64,000 nucleotides of DNA, taken from NCBI GenBank assembly GCA_026214975.1, contig JAOBSW010001129.1:1-64000 (forward strand), given 5' to 3'. This DNA is from Gentiana macrophylla (Eukaryota; Streptophyta; Magnoliopsida; Gentianales; Gentianaceae). Shown here piece after piece: positions 35,382-47,175 of the stretch. The position numbers were made by a program, and so were the translations under genes. How positions within the stretch are numbered: position 1 is the stretch's first letter; every line of letters begins with the position of its first letter. The notes under the pieces were generated by a model. That model made no database searches, was not told the DNA's origin, and saw nothing but the letters and a program-made list of their open reading frames with translations.

Positions 35382-36887
35382 AACTCCCCCAAGATTAACC
35401 CTTGCTTGTCCCCAAGCAAATAAAAAGACACAAAATGAGACGGACTAAGAAAATCACACATGACATAGCATTCGACAAATATCACAACACACAAGCATTA
35501 ATAAAATTTATCCTGGCATTCAAAACACAAGATATGGACTAACTAATCCTTTTTTTATCATATCATGAGAAAAAGTGAACAAACAATTGTCAATGGGAAA
35601 CAACGTAGACCAAGCAAATAGACCCTCACGAGATATATCACTCAACGCTCAATGTTTGTGAGGTGACTAAACTCTCAAGCTCATTCCATTGAAAATGCCA
35701 TACTATATGCTAGTGTATCGTCTCATATCAATCACCAAGGCATTGTGCAATACATCATAAGGTCTTTGGGAAAAAGTATGGTAAGTGAGAGTAGCCCATG
35801 TAGAAAAACAAATGGTGATAGGTGTAGGAAAAGGTATAAGAGATGACAAAAACCATTAGAACTAGCGAAACACATGACTATCAAGCTTCAACGTCATACA
35901 AGAGCAAGGGGGCCCTACAATTTATTTCCAAACAAAAGATAATACAATGGATAAATTCTCTACCTTGAGAGAATAATGATACAACTCCATTTTTATTAAT
36001 AACAAATAGAACAAATAATATTTAGGAGGGTTTTTTTTATTTATTTTTTTTATTTTTAGATTGCCTTTTTATTGAATTTTTTTTTCTTTTTTTATTTTTT
36101 TCGAACTAAGAAACAAACAAATGGTAACAATATGGATTTCCCCCAAGCTTGGTCATTACTTACTAAGTACAAGAAATTTGATAGCCACGTGCTCCAATTA
36201 TTACTAAGGTTGGGTGAAAAGAATTGGGCAGCCTCTTTTTGGGATTGTTCAATGTATGGTATAATAGAAGTAAGGTGAAAAGGAAAAAGGGGTATAGTAA
36301 AGATCAAGACTCAAAAGGTATAAGGAATATAGTGTGGTGAAAGGTAAAAACGAATGCCTCATTCATTTATATGTGTTTACATATGCCAAAGTAACATCAA
36401 CAAGACTCAACACAAGTTCTAAAGGAACAAATCCAAGGAAGAGAAAATACGCACAAATTTAGGGTGAGACTGAAGTGGTCAGTCATATGGCTGGAACAAT
36501 ATCTCACCAAGTCAATTTTGTCTATTCACTTGGACTCTATTGTTTCCTAAAGTAAATAATGGAACTTTTAAACACGATAGTCTAAAAAGGATTTTTTTCA
36601 CTCCATGTCATGCATTTCTCTTGTCAGAACAAACTATATCAATTTTCATGCATTGCAAATCTCATCTAAAGTATTTATGTGTGATCATCAAAACCATCTA
36701 GACAAAACGACACAACTGACTCGACTGACACCGACTAAGACTCTAAATAGAAATATCAATTTTGCAGAGTAGAAAGATACGTGCACAAATGACCCTCCCC
36801 CACACTTAAAGCGTACAATGTCCTCAATGTACCAAAAATAAATACAAGCGGGGTAAGGGGAAAGACTCACCGAATCACTATGCTGGG
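35382..36887 (-). other. Element B noncoding 3' region
   Basis: About 1.5 kb between the ATHILA-type ORF and the 3' LTR. It holds the polypurine tract at 35382-35390, a T-rich run at about 36030-36100, and a second polypurine-like tract at about 36795-36830 (ctcccccacactta then acaatgtcctcaatgt). Small open frames here are not credible genes. Confidence 0.5.
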
Positions 36888-38560
36888 GGGTTAGGTGGAA
36901 GCTGGGACTGAAGTATTGCCAAGATAGCTGAATGTGTAGTTTGCTCAGACTGCATGTGGTGCTGAGTGGAAAGAAGCTGTCCAAGTACATCAGTGGAAGG
37001 CGCAACTGGTGGAGGAGGTGTAGAAGGTCCTGCCTCGATAGAAGGAGTGTATAATATAGCCGGGACGTAAATAGGATCAACCTCAGTAGTGGCAGTCTCC
37101 TCAGCAGGTCCGGTAGGAATTGAAGCAATATAATCATAGGGCCGTTTCCAGTTGGCTGGATCATGAATGGAGTATTCCTCTTAATAGGGTAGTGGAAATA
37201 CATGATCCGCGTCATACTTGACACAATAGCCGGATGGGGTTTCATGAATAATCTGCATAGCAACACAGGTGCCGAGCTTAATTGTGTTGGTGCCCGGGGC
37301 AATATGAAGGCCATCCAACGGAATGTGAAAGTGCTCGGCTATGGGTGTGATCAAGCCTCCAATTCGGATAATCTTGGGCTTGGAAGTCACAATACTCTTG
37401 AATTTTTGAGCGAAGAACGCGGCGATGCAAGCACTAGGGGGATTATAAGTGCTCCATAAGACAAACAATTTATCTTATCTCTATGAGTTATCAAGTTCAC
37501 CCCAGGCAAAAACTGTGTTAGCTAATACCCGCATGAAGTAACGGAGGCATGGAAGGACAATAAGGTAGAATGATGAAGGTGGACTTTAAATGATTCATGT
37601 GTAGTGAGTAGCTTCCAAAATGAATTCTCTTGAAATGAGTCCTCGTGAATGGTACTCCGAGGGCCCTCAAAATATAAGCCATAAATGGAAGCAAAATCTT
37701 CTAAAGTAAGTGCATAGTCCACACCAAAGACTGTGAAAGTAATGTGACACTCGTCACATAACGCACCCCTCGTGATTTGGCAAGTAAACTTTTCAAGAAA
37801 ACTAAGTGTGAGCTCAACATAAGTGGGCCAATGAGTCATCATTAATTTAGTGATTCCCAATTGCCTACATAGCCATTCAAAATCTGAAACCATACCCAAA
37901 GTAGATAATACAAATGGATCCGCATACCGTGTGGGTAACACCGTTTGTGGTTTTTCTTTGGTGGGACCCAAGGGTGGATGGGTGGCCTTCTTAGTAGATG
38001 GCTTGGACTTCATTGACTTCTTGGAGAGTGGTTGGTCAACTTTTGATGCACTTTCTTTGGACTTAGAGTTTGAAGAAGGAGCACCATCATGTTTACGCTT
38101 TTGGTGACGAGGAGAAGCAATTTCATAGGCACTTGTTGGCTTAGGTGGATGAGTGGCAATTCTAGATGGATTTTTTCGGGTGGCTAGATTTTTTTGGGAA
38201 GGAGTGGTGGATTTTTGGCTAATAGGTTCATGAGAGGAGGTGGTGGTGGAAGTTTTGGATGTAGTTGGTTTAAGGGGAGGTTGACCGGCTGAATTAGGGA
38301 TTTGACCGGCGGAATTGGGGAATTATGGTGGGGTAGGGTGGTTGTGAGGCGGTGGGGGTGGGTTTCACGGTTTGGGGAAGGATTTGGGGGTGGGGAGGAC
38401 GAAAAAACAGAATTAGAAGCAGTGGATGAGACAAAAGGTACCTTAATCGGAGCTCCGACGATGTCACCGGATTTGTGTGGTGGTCCCTTCCTTGGTGGCT
38501 ATGCTTTGGGGGTAATATTTAAATTCCATAGCTTGTCCCATGATGTAGAGGAGGTGAAGT
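36888..38560 (-). pseudogene. ATHILA ORF1-type protein in env position, element B
   Basis: The piece 38013-37522 carries the block YVELTLSFLEKF, then ITFTVFGVDYALTLEDFASIYGLYFEGPR. The piece 37468-37181 carries CIAAFFAQKFKS and IRIGGLITPIAEHF. Together these match the Arabidopsis ATHILA ORF-1 family. A Ser/Lys/Pro-rich N-terminal region lies upstream, and a Pro-rich tail ends at 36888 (QLPPNPPA). Breaks: a frameshift near 37470-37520, a stop at about 37180, and an unclear start. The biochemical role of this family is unknown. Confidence 0.75.
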
Positions 38561-39220
38561 GGAGGTGTAGAGATGGTAAAATAAAAGAAAAAAAAAATTT
38601 GATGAAGGGGGTGATGGGGGAGGGGACGATGGGGAAAGAGGAGTTTGGTTTTAGGAGAAGAAGGGCAGAAAAGAAAAAGAAAAAGGTAAAGGAAAAGAAA
38701 AAAAAAGAAAAAAAATTAAATGTGATAATATGATATATGCTGGGACGGGAAAAAGGTTTGGGAATTTTTTTAATTTTTTTTTTCTTTTTTTAATTTTTTA
38801 ATTTTATAGCAAAAGTGATAAAAAAAACCAGCCACCATCACACCCAATGTGTGACAGCTACTGTTTTTCGACCACTTTTTTATATTTGTTTTTAAGAGAA
38901 AAGGTGTGTGTCACACCCTGGGCTTGACACAGACTGGTTTATGTCTCCACAATTTCTCCTCTTCTCCATCATAGTGATGATCATCGTCATACCCTCAGTG
39001 TGACAAAATCTGATTTATGGCCAAGAATTTCTCCTTTTCGATACCAAACTCATGGTCCTTAATCACGTCCTAGGCGTGATCTTCCATTCTTCAAAACTCT
39101 TTTGTTTCTCCGCATGCACTAGTCTTCAATAACCACTTGCGCACATCCATCTCTCTACAAAACAGACACAGACACGACCAAACCAAAACAAATCCTATAA
39201 GAATAAGAGAAAAAAGTACT
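38561..39220 (-). other. Element B spacer with clustered palindromes
   Basis: Noncoding stretch between integrase and the ATHILA-type ORF. Four TCACACC/GGTGTGA-like palindromic phrases occur at about 38837-38857, 38905-38932, 38984-39004 and 39061-39081. Two of them are followed by a shared T-rich phrase (tggtttatg...aatttctcc). The element B LTR has the same word at 57988-58012. Confidence 0.45.
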
Positions 39221-39279
39221 TGGGTTACCTCCCAAGAAGCACTTGTTTACGGTCATTAGCTCGACCCCTGTTCTATTCA

Positions 39280-40411
39280 TGGTGGAGTTGCAGAAGGAGA
39301 GTCCAAATACGTGGCGCTCTTCTCGAGTGGCTATCCTACAATGTTGTGCTTCAGCCTTTGCCCATTTACCTTAAATGTGCCCGTGGAGTCACTCCATATC
39401 TCAATTGCACCGTACGGGTAGACTTTACGAACGTGGAATGGTCCGGACCATCTAGATTTTAGCTTTCCTGGGAATAGTTTCAACCTAGAGTTGAATAGGA
39501 GCACAAGGTCGCCTTCTTTAAATTCTCTTCTCAAGATGTGTTTATCATGCCATTTCTTGGTCTTTTCCTTGTAGATCCGGGAATTTTAATAGGCATCCAA
39601 CCTTATGTCATCCAATTCGCTCAATTGGAGTAATCTTCTTTCACTTGCATTCTTCATATGGTAGTCGAATGCCTTGATTGCCGAATGTGCCTTGTGTTCA
39701 ACCTTGACAGGAAGGTGGCACGGTTTACCATACACCAAATGGAATGGAGACATACGAGTTTTATAGGCCGTTCTATAGGCCCACAAAGCCTCATCCAATC
39801 GCATAGACCAGTCCTTTCTTGATGGATTAATTGTTTTTTCAAGTATCGTCTTGACCTCCCTATTAGAAATCTCAACTTGCCTGCTCGTTTGGGGGTGATA
39901 GCCCATGCTAAGCTTATGATGCACTCCATCTTTAAAAGGGCTTCAAATTTAGTCTCAATGAAGTGTGTTCCCTTATCTCTTATTATAACACGAGGCACCC
40001 CGAACCTTGGAAAAATTACCTTCTTTAAAAACTTGGCCACGACTCTAGCATCGTTGGTGGGAGTGGCTATTGCTTCGACCCACTTGGATACATAGTCAAC
40101 CACTAGGAGGATGTATTTATTGCTTAGTGATGAAGTGAACGGGCCTATGAAGTCTATCCCCCATTCATCAAAGATCTCAACTTCAAGGATATTATTAAGA
40201 GGCATCTCATTCCTTCTTGATATATTACCCGTTCTTTGACATGTGTCACAACTCACCATGAGATTCCTAGCATCCTTGAATAGCGTGGGCCAATAAAATC
40301 CACATTGTAAGACTTTGGCGGCGGTCTTTGAGGTACTAGCATGCCCTCCATAGGTAGAATAGTGTCAATGATGAAGAATATCTTGGATTTCCTCCTCAGG
40401 GACACGCCGTC
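39280..40411 (-). pseudogene. Integrase of element B, main part
   Basis: The minus strand gives the zinc-binding CDTCQRTGNISRRNE, the catalytic-domain phrases DEWGIDFIGPF, VIIRDKGTHF and TSRQVEISNREVKTIL, and the C-terminal [15 protein letters not shown] block. A frameshift sits near 39920 between the second Asp and the Glu. At 40411 element C interrupts the protein, and the RNase H side resumes at 50990. Confidence 0.85.
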
Positions 40412-41964
40412 TGATTGTCGGGTCAAGTAATAAAAATACTCGATACCTAAATAACACACTAGCAAGAGAACTAGGTTCAATCGTAGTATAGTTAGATAGA
40501 GTCGAGGTCAATCCCACAGAGACTCGGCTTAAATGAAATATAACTTATCAAACTAAAAGCAAATTAGAGGCGGTCTACGACCAACAAAGAACGCAGAATT
40601 AAAATTGACACAATAGAAACACAAAACCAACAAAAAGACACATTGACACTTATTTTTATATGTTTTATAAATAATTGACAAACGGTATTGATAACGCTAG
40701 TAGTAATTACTCCCCTATTCTATGTAGATTGACGACGAGAAAAAATAAGACATTCAAGATTAATTATTCTGACTACGGGAGTCATCCCCTAAAATAGATC
40801 TAGCTCCGGGTAGGCCATCTAGATCATCGTGTCTCCATTACGTGACTTCACATTTTTAGTCTCCATCTCATATAACTTCTGACACAATTATGAAACTAGG
40901 GATGCCGGTATAAACCGTCACCTCATCTAAGCAACATTCCTATGGTTCGGCGTACTTCTTAGACACCGATTCAATCTCTGTCCTAAGTAACAATCACTTT
41001 TTAGGTCTCATGTTAAATTACGATGACAAATAATTAAGTTGATCAAGTTTAATTACTCATTTTAATTACAAAGCAGAGAACCTGACGTAGTCGAAGCCGT
41101 TCACAGACAAATCAAGAACATCACAGATCTTGCTACTAGCAAGCTCAGATCTGAACCAGATTTGCTCGTGAAATGTCTTTTACGTCTCAGATCTACATAA
41201 ACATGGGTTCGTTAATTAACTACATCACGAAATCAATACACAAAACAACTACTCCATAACGAAATAAATTAGATCTACGAATAAAGATTGTATAATTGAG
41301 TAGACATTACCCTCTTAGACGAGCGTGATTCCCACTCCTCGATATGATCTCTAACCGGCGATTCTAATGACTCCGTAATGAAAGAACATAAATAAAAACT
41401 GAGAACTTTTATAAAAATGAAAATATTGTATAATGGTGTGTATTCTAAAGTATGGTAGAGTGTGTCTAATAAAATTCGTGGCTGCTCCTTTATATAGAGA
41501 CTTAGACCGACTTAAAGATATATTTGAAAATCCGAAAATGCGTAGAGATAACTCCCAGCCGATCTCCAGATTTTACGGACTCGCTTCAACGAACCACCAC
41601 TCATCGCCGCGGTGAGTTCAGCGATCTCGATTGGCTCGCTGGCTTTTCTTGTTCCATACTCCACTTTTCGTGCTTCTTCGGTATTTATCTTCAATGCAAT
41701 CCGATTCTGCTTTAATTTCCTTTGAGATTTACTTCCTCCAATAATAGATATCTTCCGATTTACCGCAATCTATAAAATCAATATTTATTGCACAGTAAAT
41801 AATATTTAAATAATAAAAACAGATAAATACCAAATTATATCTTATAAATCACACAACACTAAATAATCAATATAAACATGTGATTCAATATAAAAAAATA
41901 TATTTTTAAGCTCGATTTAAGGTCAACGTTGATGACTTTTATGGGTATAATTTGACCGTCATCA
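40412..41964 (-). repeat. 3' LTR of element C
   Basis: Starts TGATTGTCGG and ends CCGTCATCA. It pairs with 49432-50989. The pair is nearly identical except for a hypervariable stretch around 41575-41650. Confidence 0.95.
41490..41617 (-). promoter_or_regulatory. Element C LTR TATA box and upstream palindrome
   Basis: The minus strand reads CTATATAA at 41497-41490. About 102 bp upstream lies actca tcgccgcgg tgagt (41599-41617). In the other LTR the corresponding word is ctcatttgccaatgag (50627-50642), a different sequence that is still palindromic. Confidence 0.45.
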
Positions 41965-43411
41965 ACTACTCCCCACTTAGACTTTGATCATCCCGAACAA
42001 CGGATCAATAAGTCATTCCCCAAGACAACATTTTTCAGGGTCAAATCATACTTACACAAGAAACTCGAGTCAACTCATACCATTCATGCTCATAAGGTTT
42101 CCATTATTCACTACTCGCTATGAATCGAAGTGATGTGTTCATGTGCATTTGGTTTTATATATTCGTGGCAAGATTAAAGTTTATGCTAACTTCGCAGTCT
42201 CAACCTACCAACATCATCATTCCCACTTCTTAAGCCTCGAAATGCGTAAAGACATGGTGCAATAAGCAAGAGCGTCATCTATACGGTTTTTGGACTCGGA
42301 GACCGAGAAAATACTCAAAGCCTCTTAAAAATTTGAATTTCTTCGCATTTTCATAATTTCAAGATTTACCACTTCTCAAGAAAGAAACTTTCTTTAAAGG
42401 TAAAGTATGCATTGCAAGAATCCCCCTCTCATGGATTAGTGGACATCATTGAATATTACCACAAGCGCGGGGCTACTTTGGTAATGTTACTACAAGCCAA
42501 GTGTTTAACGCATTGTCCAAACACAGATAATTCTCAAGCTTATTACTCCGCTTTGATGGCTAGAAGATAAGAACACATCAACAGATAAATATCGACTCTA
42601 AGTCTGCATAACCAATCATCTACGCAATGTACACATAATTCTTCTTAGTTATTATAATTTGTGCGGTATTCGTCGATTTAAATTGAGTAATCGAATAATA
42701 AATAACTACTTGCAATATTCGGCATGAATATCCTTAAATTTACCTTCACATAAGTATAAAATGATCATGTACTCATGCAACTTGGTTCATTTCCTACTAA
42801 CTCTATGTATAAGAACTCACAATTCTAAGGGTATGAGATAATTAATTTGGCATTTGTTCAATTTTTTTACCGTTTCATTCAATTGTTTAATTATAACACA
42901 TCTTGGCTAATTCTCCTACCCCGCACTTAAACTTGGCATTGTCCCCAATGACAATGAATAAGGAGAATATAAGAAAAAGACTTAGCTCTGGAAACGGCTC
43001 TCAAGTAGATGCAGAATATAGTTGTAATCCAACCACGTCGTGGAAAAGCAAACGAAAACCTGTTTAAGCAAACCAAACAGAAACTCAACGAAACCGTTAA
43101 TAAAATGTCAATGGAAGTTATAAAATAATGTGGCAGTAATTAGATATAGAATATCAAAAAACAAATTAAGCCACTTTATTTCATACAACCAACGACACAG
43201 AAAACCAAAGAGTTAAAACTACAAAACTCATATGGCGGCTATCAAGGAAAAAACCCCGTTTATTCCGAACTTAGAATCGGAACATGGCGAGATGAAAAAA
43301 AAACCTTAATAGTCTCATGCTACTTTATTCAAACAAAACAAAAACAATAAATAATGTTTAAGAAATAGTTCTGAGGTTATAGTCGTCTGCTCGACTTAAT
43401 TCAATGATGGT
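41965..43411 (-). other. Element C noncoding 3' region
   Basis: About 1.45 kb from the integrase stop to the 3' LTR. It holds polypurine tracts at 41965-41978 and 42915-42927 and a perfect hairpin cattg tccc caatg at 42937-42950. No believable protein. Confidence 0.55.
42915..42950 (-). promoter_or_regulatory. Second polypurine-like tract plus CATTG hairpin, element C
   Basis: Plus strand cctaccccgcactt then cattgtccccaatg, 0.95 kb inside the LTR edge, matching the arrangement in family 1 and element A. Confidence 0.5.
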
Positions 43412-45364
43412 TTAAGTATAGGTGGGATCTTCAAGAGTGAAGACTTCCTCCTCCGTTCCTTGACCAAGACAAATGTAATGTTTCACACGGTGACCATTAA
43501 CCATAAAAGTGGATTGATCTTTAAGGTTCAATAATTCAACAGCTCCAGAAGGGAAAACCTTACTCACTTGATAAGGGCCATACCATCGTGATTTTAACTT
43601 GCCAGGAAAGAGCCTCAAGCGCAAATTATAATGAAGAACCAGATCGCCTTCCATAAAGGTGCGGTCCAATATCTTCTTATCATGAAATTTCTTTATGCGC
43701 TCCTTAAATATTTTTGCATTCTCATAAGCTTCCAGACGATACTCCTCTAGGCAAGTCAACTCTAACAATCTTCTTTCTCCAACTAAACTCTCATCAAAAT
43801 TCAACATACGCGTAGCCCACATGGCACGGTGTCCAAGTTCAACCGGTAGATGACATGCTTTTCCAAAAACAATTTTATAAGGGGACATACCAATAGTCGT
43901 CTTATAAGCAGTCCTATAAGCCCATAAAGCATCATCTAATCTTAACGACCAATCCTTTTTAGTCGTATTCACAGTTTTCTCCAAAATGCGCTCTATTTCT
44001 CGATTTGTCACCTCAACTTGTCCACTTGTTTGAGGGTGATAAGCAGTAGCCAACTTGTGTCTAACCCCGTACTTAATCATCAACTTTTCAAACGGCCTAT
44101 TACAAAAATGGCTTCCATTATCACTAATAATGGCACGAGGGGTTCCAAACCGCGTAAAAATATTTTTATTTAAGAACTTCAGTACAACTTTCGCATCGTT
44201 AGTAGGCAAAGCAATGGCCCCAACCCATTTGGACACGTAGTAGACCGCCACTAAGATATAGCGATTGGACAAAGACGAAGTAAAGGTTCCCACAAAATCA
44301 ATACCCCAAACATCAAAGAGTTCCACCTCTAGGATATTCTTTAGTGGCATTTCATTCATTCTCAAGACATTTCCCGTCATTTGGCAAGAATGACAAGATC
44401 TAGCATATTGATGCGCATCTTTGAACAAAGTGGGCCAGTAAAAACCACATTGGAGAACTTTCGCAGCCGTCTTCTCTCCTCCATAATGTCCTCCGGCCTC
44501 ATAGGCGTGGCAATGTCTAAGGATATCATAATACTCTTCTTCCGGCACACATCTCCTAAAGACATTGTCGGATCCTAGCTTAAAAATATAGGGCTCTTCC
44601 CAATAATAATGCCTAAGATCCTTGAAGAATTTCTTTCTTTCTTGGGGGTTGAGATTTGGTGGCAAGTATTTCGCGGATAGATAATTCACAAAGTCTTTAA
44701 ACCATGGTTGTTTCTTCTCCTTCACAACCTCAACACGTGAAGATACCGCATCACAATCATCTTTCCCATGTATGGCCGTGATGGAGAATAATTGTTCATC
44801 AGGAAATGTTTCTCCAATCTCGGTCATTGGCTCTTCATCCTCTATTTGTAAACAGGAAAGATGATCCGCAACCAGATTCTCAGATCCTTTCTTATCACGG
44901 ATTTCTACATCAAACTCTTGCAATAGTAGAATCCATCTCAACAACCTTGGCTTGGAATCTTGTTTGGCTAAAAGATACTTCAAGGTCGCATGGTCAGTCC
45001 AAACAGTGACTTTAGATCCCACTAGATAAGATCTAAACTTGTCAAACGCAAAGATAACAACTAGAAGCTCTTTCTCAATAGTTGCATAGTTCCTTTGAGC
45101 AACATTTAAAGTCCGACTAGCATAGTAGATGGGCCTAAAGATCTTATCTTTCCTTTGTCCTGAGGCAGCACCTACAGCTGTATTGCTTGCATCGCACATC
45201 AGCTTAAAAGGTAGATTCCAATCAGGCGCAATCAGGACGGGTGCAGTAATAAGCATGCTTTTTAAGTCATTGAATGCTTTCATGCACTCATTAGTAAACA
45301 CAAATGGCACATCCTTGGCCAATAACTCAGTAAGAGGTCTAGAGATTAAGGAAAAGTCCTTCAC
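43412..45364 (-). CDS. RNase H and integrase part of element C Pol
   Basis: A 650-codon open frame. Residues about 1-190 are the RT connection and RNase H, with [23 protein letters not shown] and [13 protein letters not shown]. Residues about 275-340 hold the HHCC zinc finger ([11 protein letters not shown], then CHSCQMTG). The catalytic core follows, with [19 protein letters not shown] and [12 protein letters not shown] supplying the D, D and E. The C-terminus has [17 protein letters not shown] and no chromodomain. All expected catalytic residues are visible. It is separated from the RT by a frameshift near 45560-45340, so it would not be made as part of a normal polyprotein. The start given is the first Met in this open stretch, not a natural start. 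Confidence 0.85.
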   Translation of the reverse strand: MKDFSLISRPLTELLAKDVPFVFTNECMKAFNDLKSMLITAPVLIAPDWNLPFKLMCDASNTAVGAASGQRKDKIFRPIYYASRTLNVAQRNYATIEKELLVVIFAFDKFRSYLVGSKVTVWTDHATLKYLLAKQDSKPRLLRWILLLQEFDVEIRDKKGSENLVADHLSCLQIEDEEPMTEIGETFPDEQLFSITAIHGKDDCDAVSSRVEVVKEKKQPWFKDFVNYLSAKYLPPNLNPQERKKFFKDLRHYYWEEPYIFKLGSDNVFRRCVPEEEYYDILRHCHAYEAGGHYGGEKTAAKVLQCGFYWPTLFKDAHQYARSCHSCQMTGNVLRMNEMPLKNILEVELFDVWGIDFVGTFTSSLSNRYILVAVYYVSKWVGAIALPTNDAKVVLKFLNKNIFTRFGTPRAIISDNGSHFCNRPFEKLMIKYGVRHKLATAYHPQTSGQVEVTNREIERILEKTVNTTKKDWSLRLDDALWAYRTAYKTTIGMSPYKIVFGKACHLPVELGHRAMWATRMLNFDESLVGERRLLELTCLEEYRLEAYENAKIFKERIKKFHDKKILDRTFMEGDLVLHYNLRLRLFPGKLKSRWYGPYQVSKVFPSGAVELLNLKDQSTFMVNGHRVKHYICLGQGTEEEVFTLEDPTYT

Positions 45365-46482
45365 AAACCGACGATAGAATCTGCGTGGCCAAGAAAACCT
45401 CGCAATGTCTTAAGATTGGTTGGTGGAGGCGTTTTTCAATCACCTCTACTTTTGCTCTATCCACCTCTATACTTTGTTCTTTGAAATCACGGTGGCCAAG
45501 TACTATAACCCGGTAACCATAAGATGACATTTCTCTCGGTTGAGCACAGATTCCTCCTCGCATCTCTTCAACACTCTTGCTAGATGCGTGAGACATGAAT
45601 CGAAATCATCTCCAAATACGGAGAAATCATCCATAAACATCTCTAGGAAGTCTTCAACCATATCAGCAAACAGAGAAATCATGCATCTTTGAAACGATGC
45701 TGGTGCATTGCACAAACCAAAAGGCATTCTACTATAAGCAAAGGTTCCATATGGACATGTAAAAGTGGTCTTTTCACGATCCTCGGGTGAGATATGAATT
45801 TGATAGTATCCTGAGTAACCATCAAGAAAGCAATAAAATGCATGTCCACTCAGTCTCTCGAGCATTTGATCAATGAAGGGAAGAGGGAAGTGATCTTTAC
45901 GAGTAGCATCATTCAACTTCCTAAAGTCAATGCACACTCTATGACTAGTAATGAGTCTAACAGGAATTAACTCATTTAACTCATTAGCTTGTACCGTCAA
46001 ACCCCCCTTCTTCGGAACTACGTGGATTGGGCTGACCCATTCAGTATCAGAGATAGGAAAGATGATCCCCATTTCTAACATCTTAATAACTTCATCCCTA
46101 ACCACGTTCTTCAATTGTAGAGTCAACCTTCTTTGGGGTTGTGCAACCGCTTTCTTTGCAGGATCGACGAAGATTTTATGTATGCAAATGCTAGGACTAA
46201 TGCCTTTAATGTCGGCTATTGTCCATCCAAATGCTCTGCGATACTCTCTCAACACTCTCATAAGCTTTCTTCTTGTACTTCACTCAAGGCAGAAGAAATG
46301 ATAAGTGGCAAGGTCTCATCCTGAAGGAACACATACTTCAAATGTGTAGGCAGAGGCTTCAACGTCAGATTTGTAGGTGGTTCTTCCAACGAGGTCTTTA
46401 AATTTTGTCCGGTTAGCTTAAGTTCAAAGAACTTATGCCATGTCGGTCTATGGTAGAATTTCTCAACCTCGGTAGACTTCAT
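45339..46482 (-). pseudogene. Reverse transcriptase of element C
   Basis: The 46261-45503 frame carries the whole RT palm: [52 protein letters not shown] and the catalytic FMDDFSVFG. A frameshift follows at about 45560-45510, after which the thumb continues in another frame (45596-45339). The upstream linker piece (46482-46258) overlaps the RT start in a different frame, so a second small shift is near 46260. The damage is otherwise light. Confidence 0.85.
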
Positions 46483-46499
46483 CTCTTCAACATGGGCAG

Positions 46500-47175
46500 G
46501 GTTCCTCTACTACATCCAGGCCATATCACTTTCTCTTCCTCGCTCTTTTCATATGGCACTTCATCCTCTAACTCTAGTGTAGCTCGAGGAAATCCTTAAT
46601 ATCCTCATATTGTGGAAGTCATTGACAATCTTGTCTACAGAATCCAACATGAAACATGCATCCTCTTCATCATCCGGTGTCTTCATAGTGTCAAGCACGT
46701 TGAATGCTATTTCATCTCCATTAACTCTTAACACTAACTCTCATTTGTAAACATCGATAAGCGTCCTACTAGTGGCCATGAAAGGTCTTCCTATGATTAG
46801 GGGCACTTCGTAGTTAGCTTCCATATCTAACACAACAAAGTCGACAGGAAACACAAACTTCTCAACTCTTACTAGCACATCCTCAACAACTCCACAAGGT
46901 TCCTTAACCGAACGATCAGCTAATTGCAAAGTGATTGAAGTCTTTCTAAGGTCTTTCATACCTAGTTTTTAAAAAATGGATAGAGGCATCAGATTTACGC
47001 TCGCTCCTAGATCACACAAAGCCTTGTTCAAACATACGTTACCTATGGTGTAGGGAATGAGAAAACTTCCCGGATCCTTGCACTTAGCGGGTAACTTATG
47101 TTGAAGAATGGCTGAGCACTCCTGATTTAGGCAAATGGTCTCTAAATCTAGGAGTTTCCTCTTAGTAGAGACAAC
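46500..47175 (-). pseudogene. Aspartic protease of element C
   Basis: The active site reads ALCDLGASVNLMPLS near 47010, followed by KTSITLQLADRSVKEPCG and PLIIGRPFMATSRTLID (46959-46741). Single stop codons interrupt it at about 47175, 46970 and 46740, each consistent with one base change. It links gag to RT in the usual order. Confidence 0.8.

Noticed and set aside
36688..37314. 208-codon minus-strand open frame
   Set aside because: Out-of-frame shadow of the Pro-rich tail of the ATHILA-type ORF; the in-frame reading ends NPPA at 36888.
38302..38733. 143-codon plus-strand open frame ending in a Lys-rich tail
   Set aside because: It is antisense to the Pro/Ser-rich start of the ATHILA-type ORF of element B and ends in an A-rich low-complexity tract.
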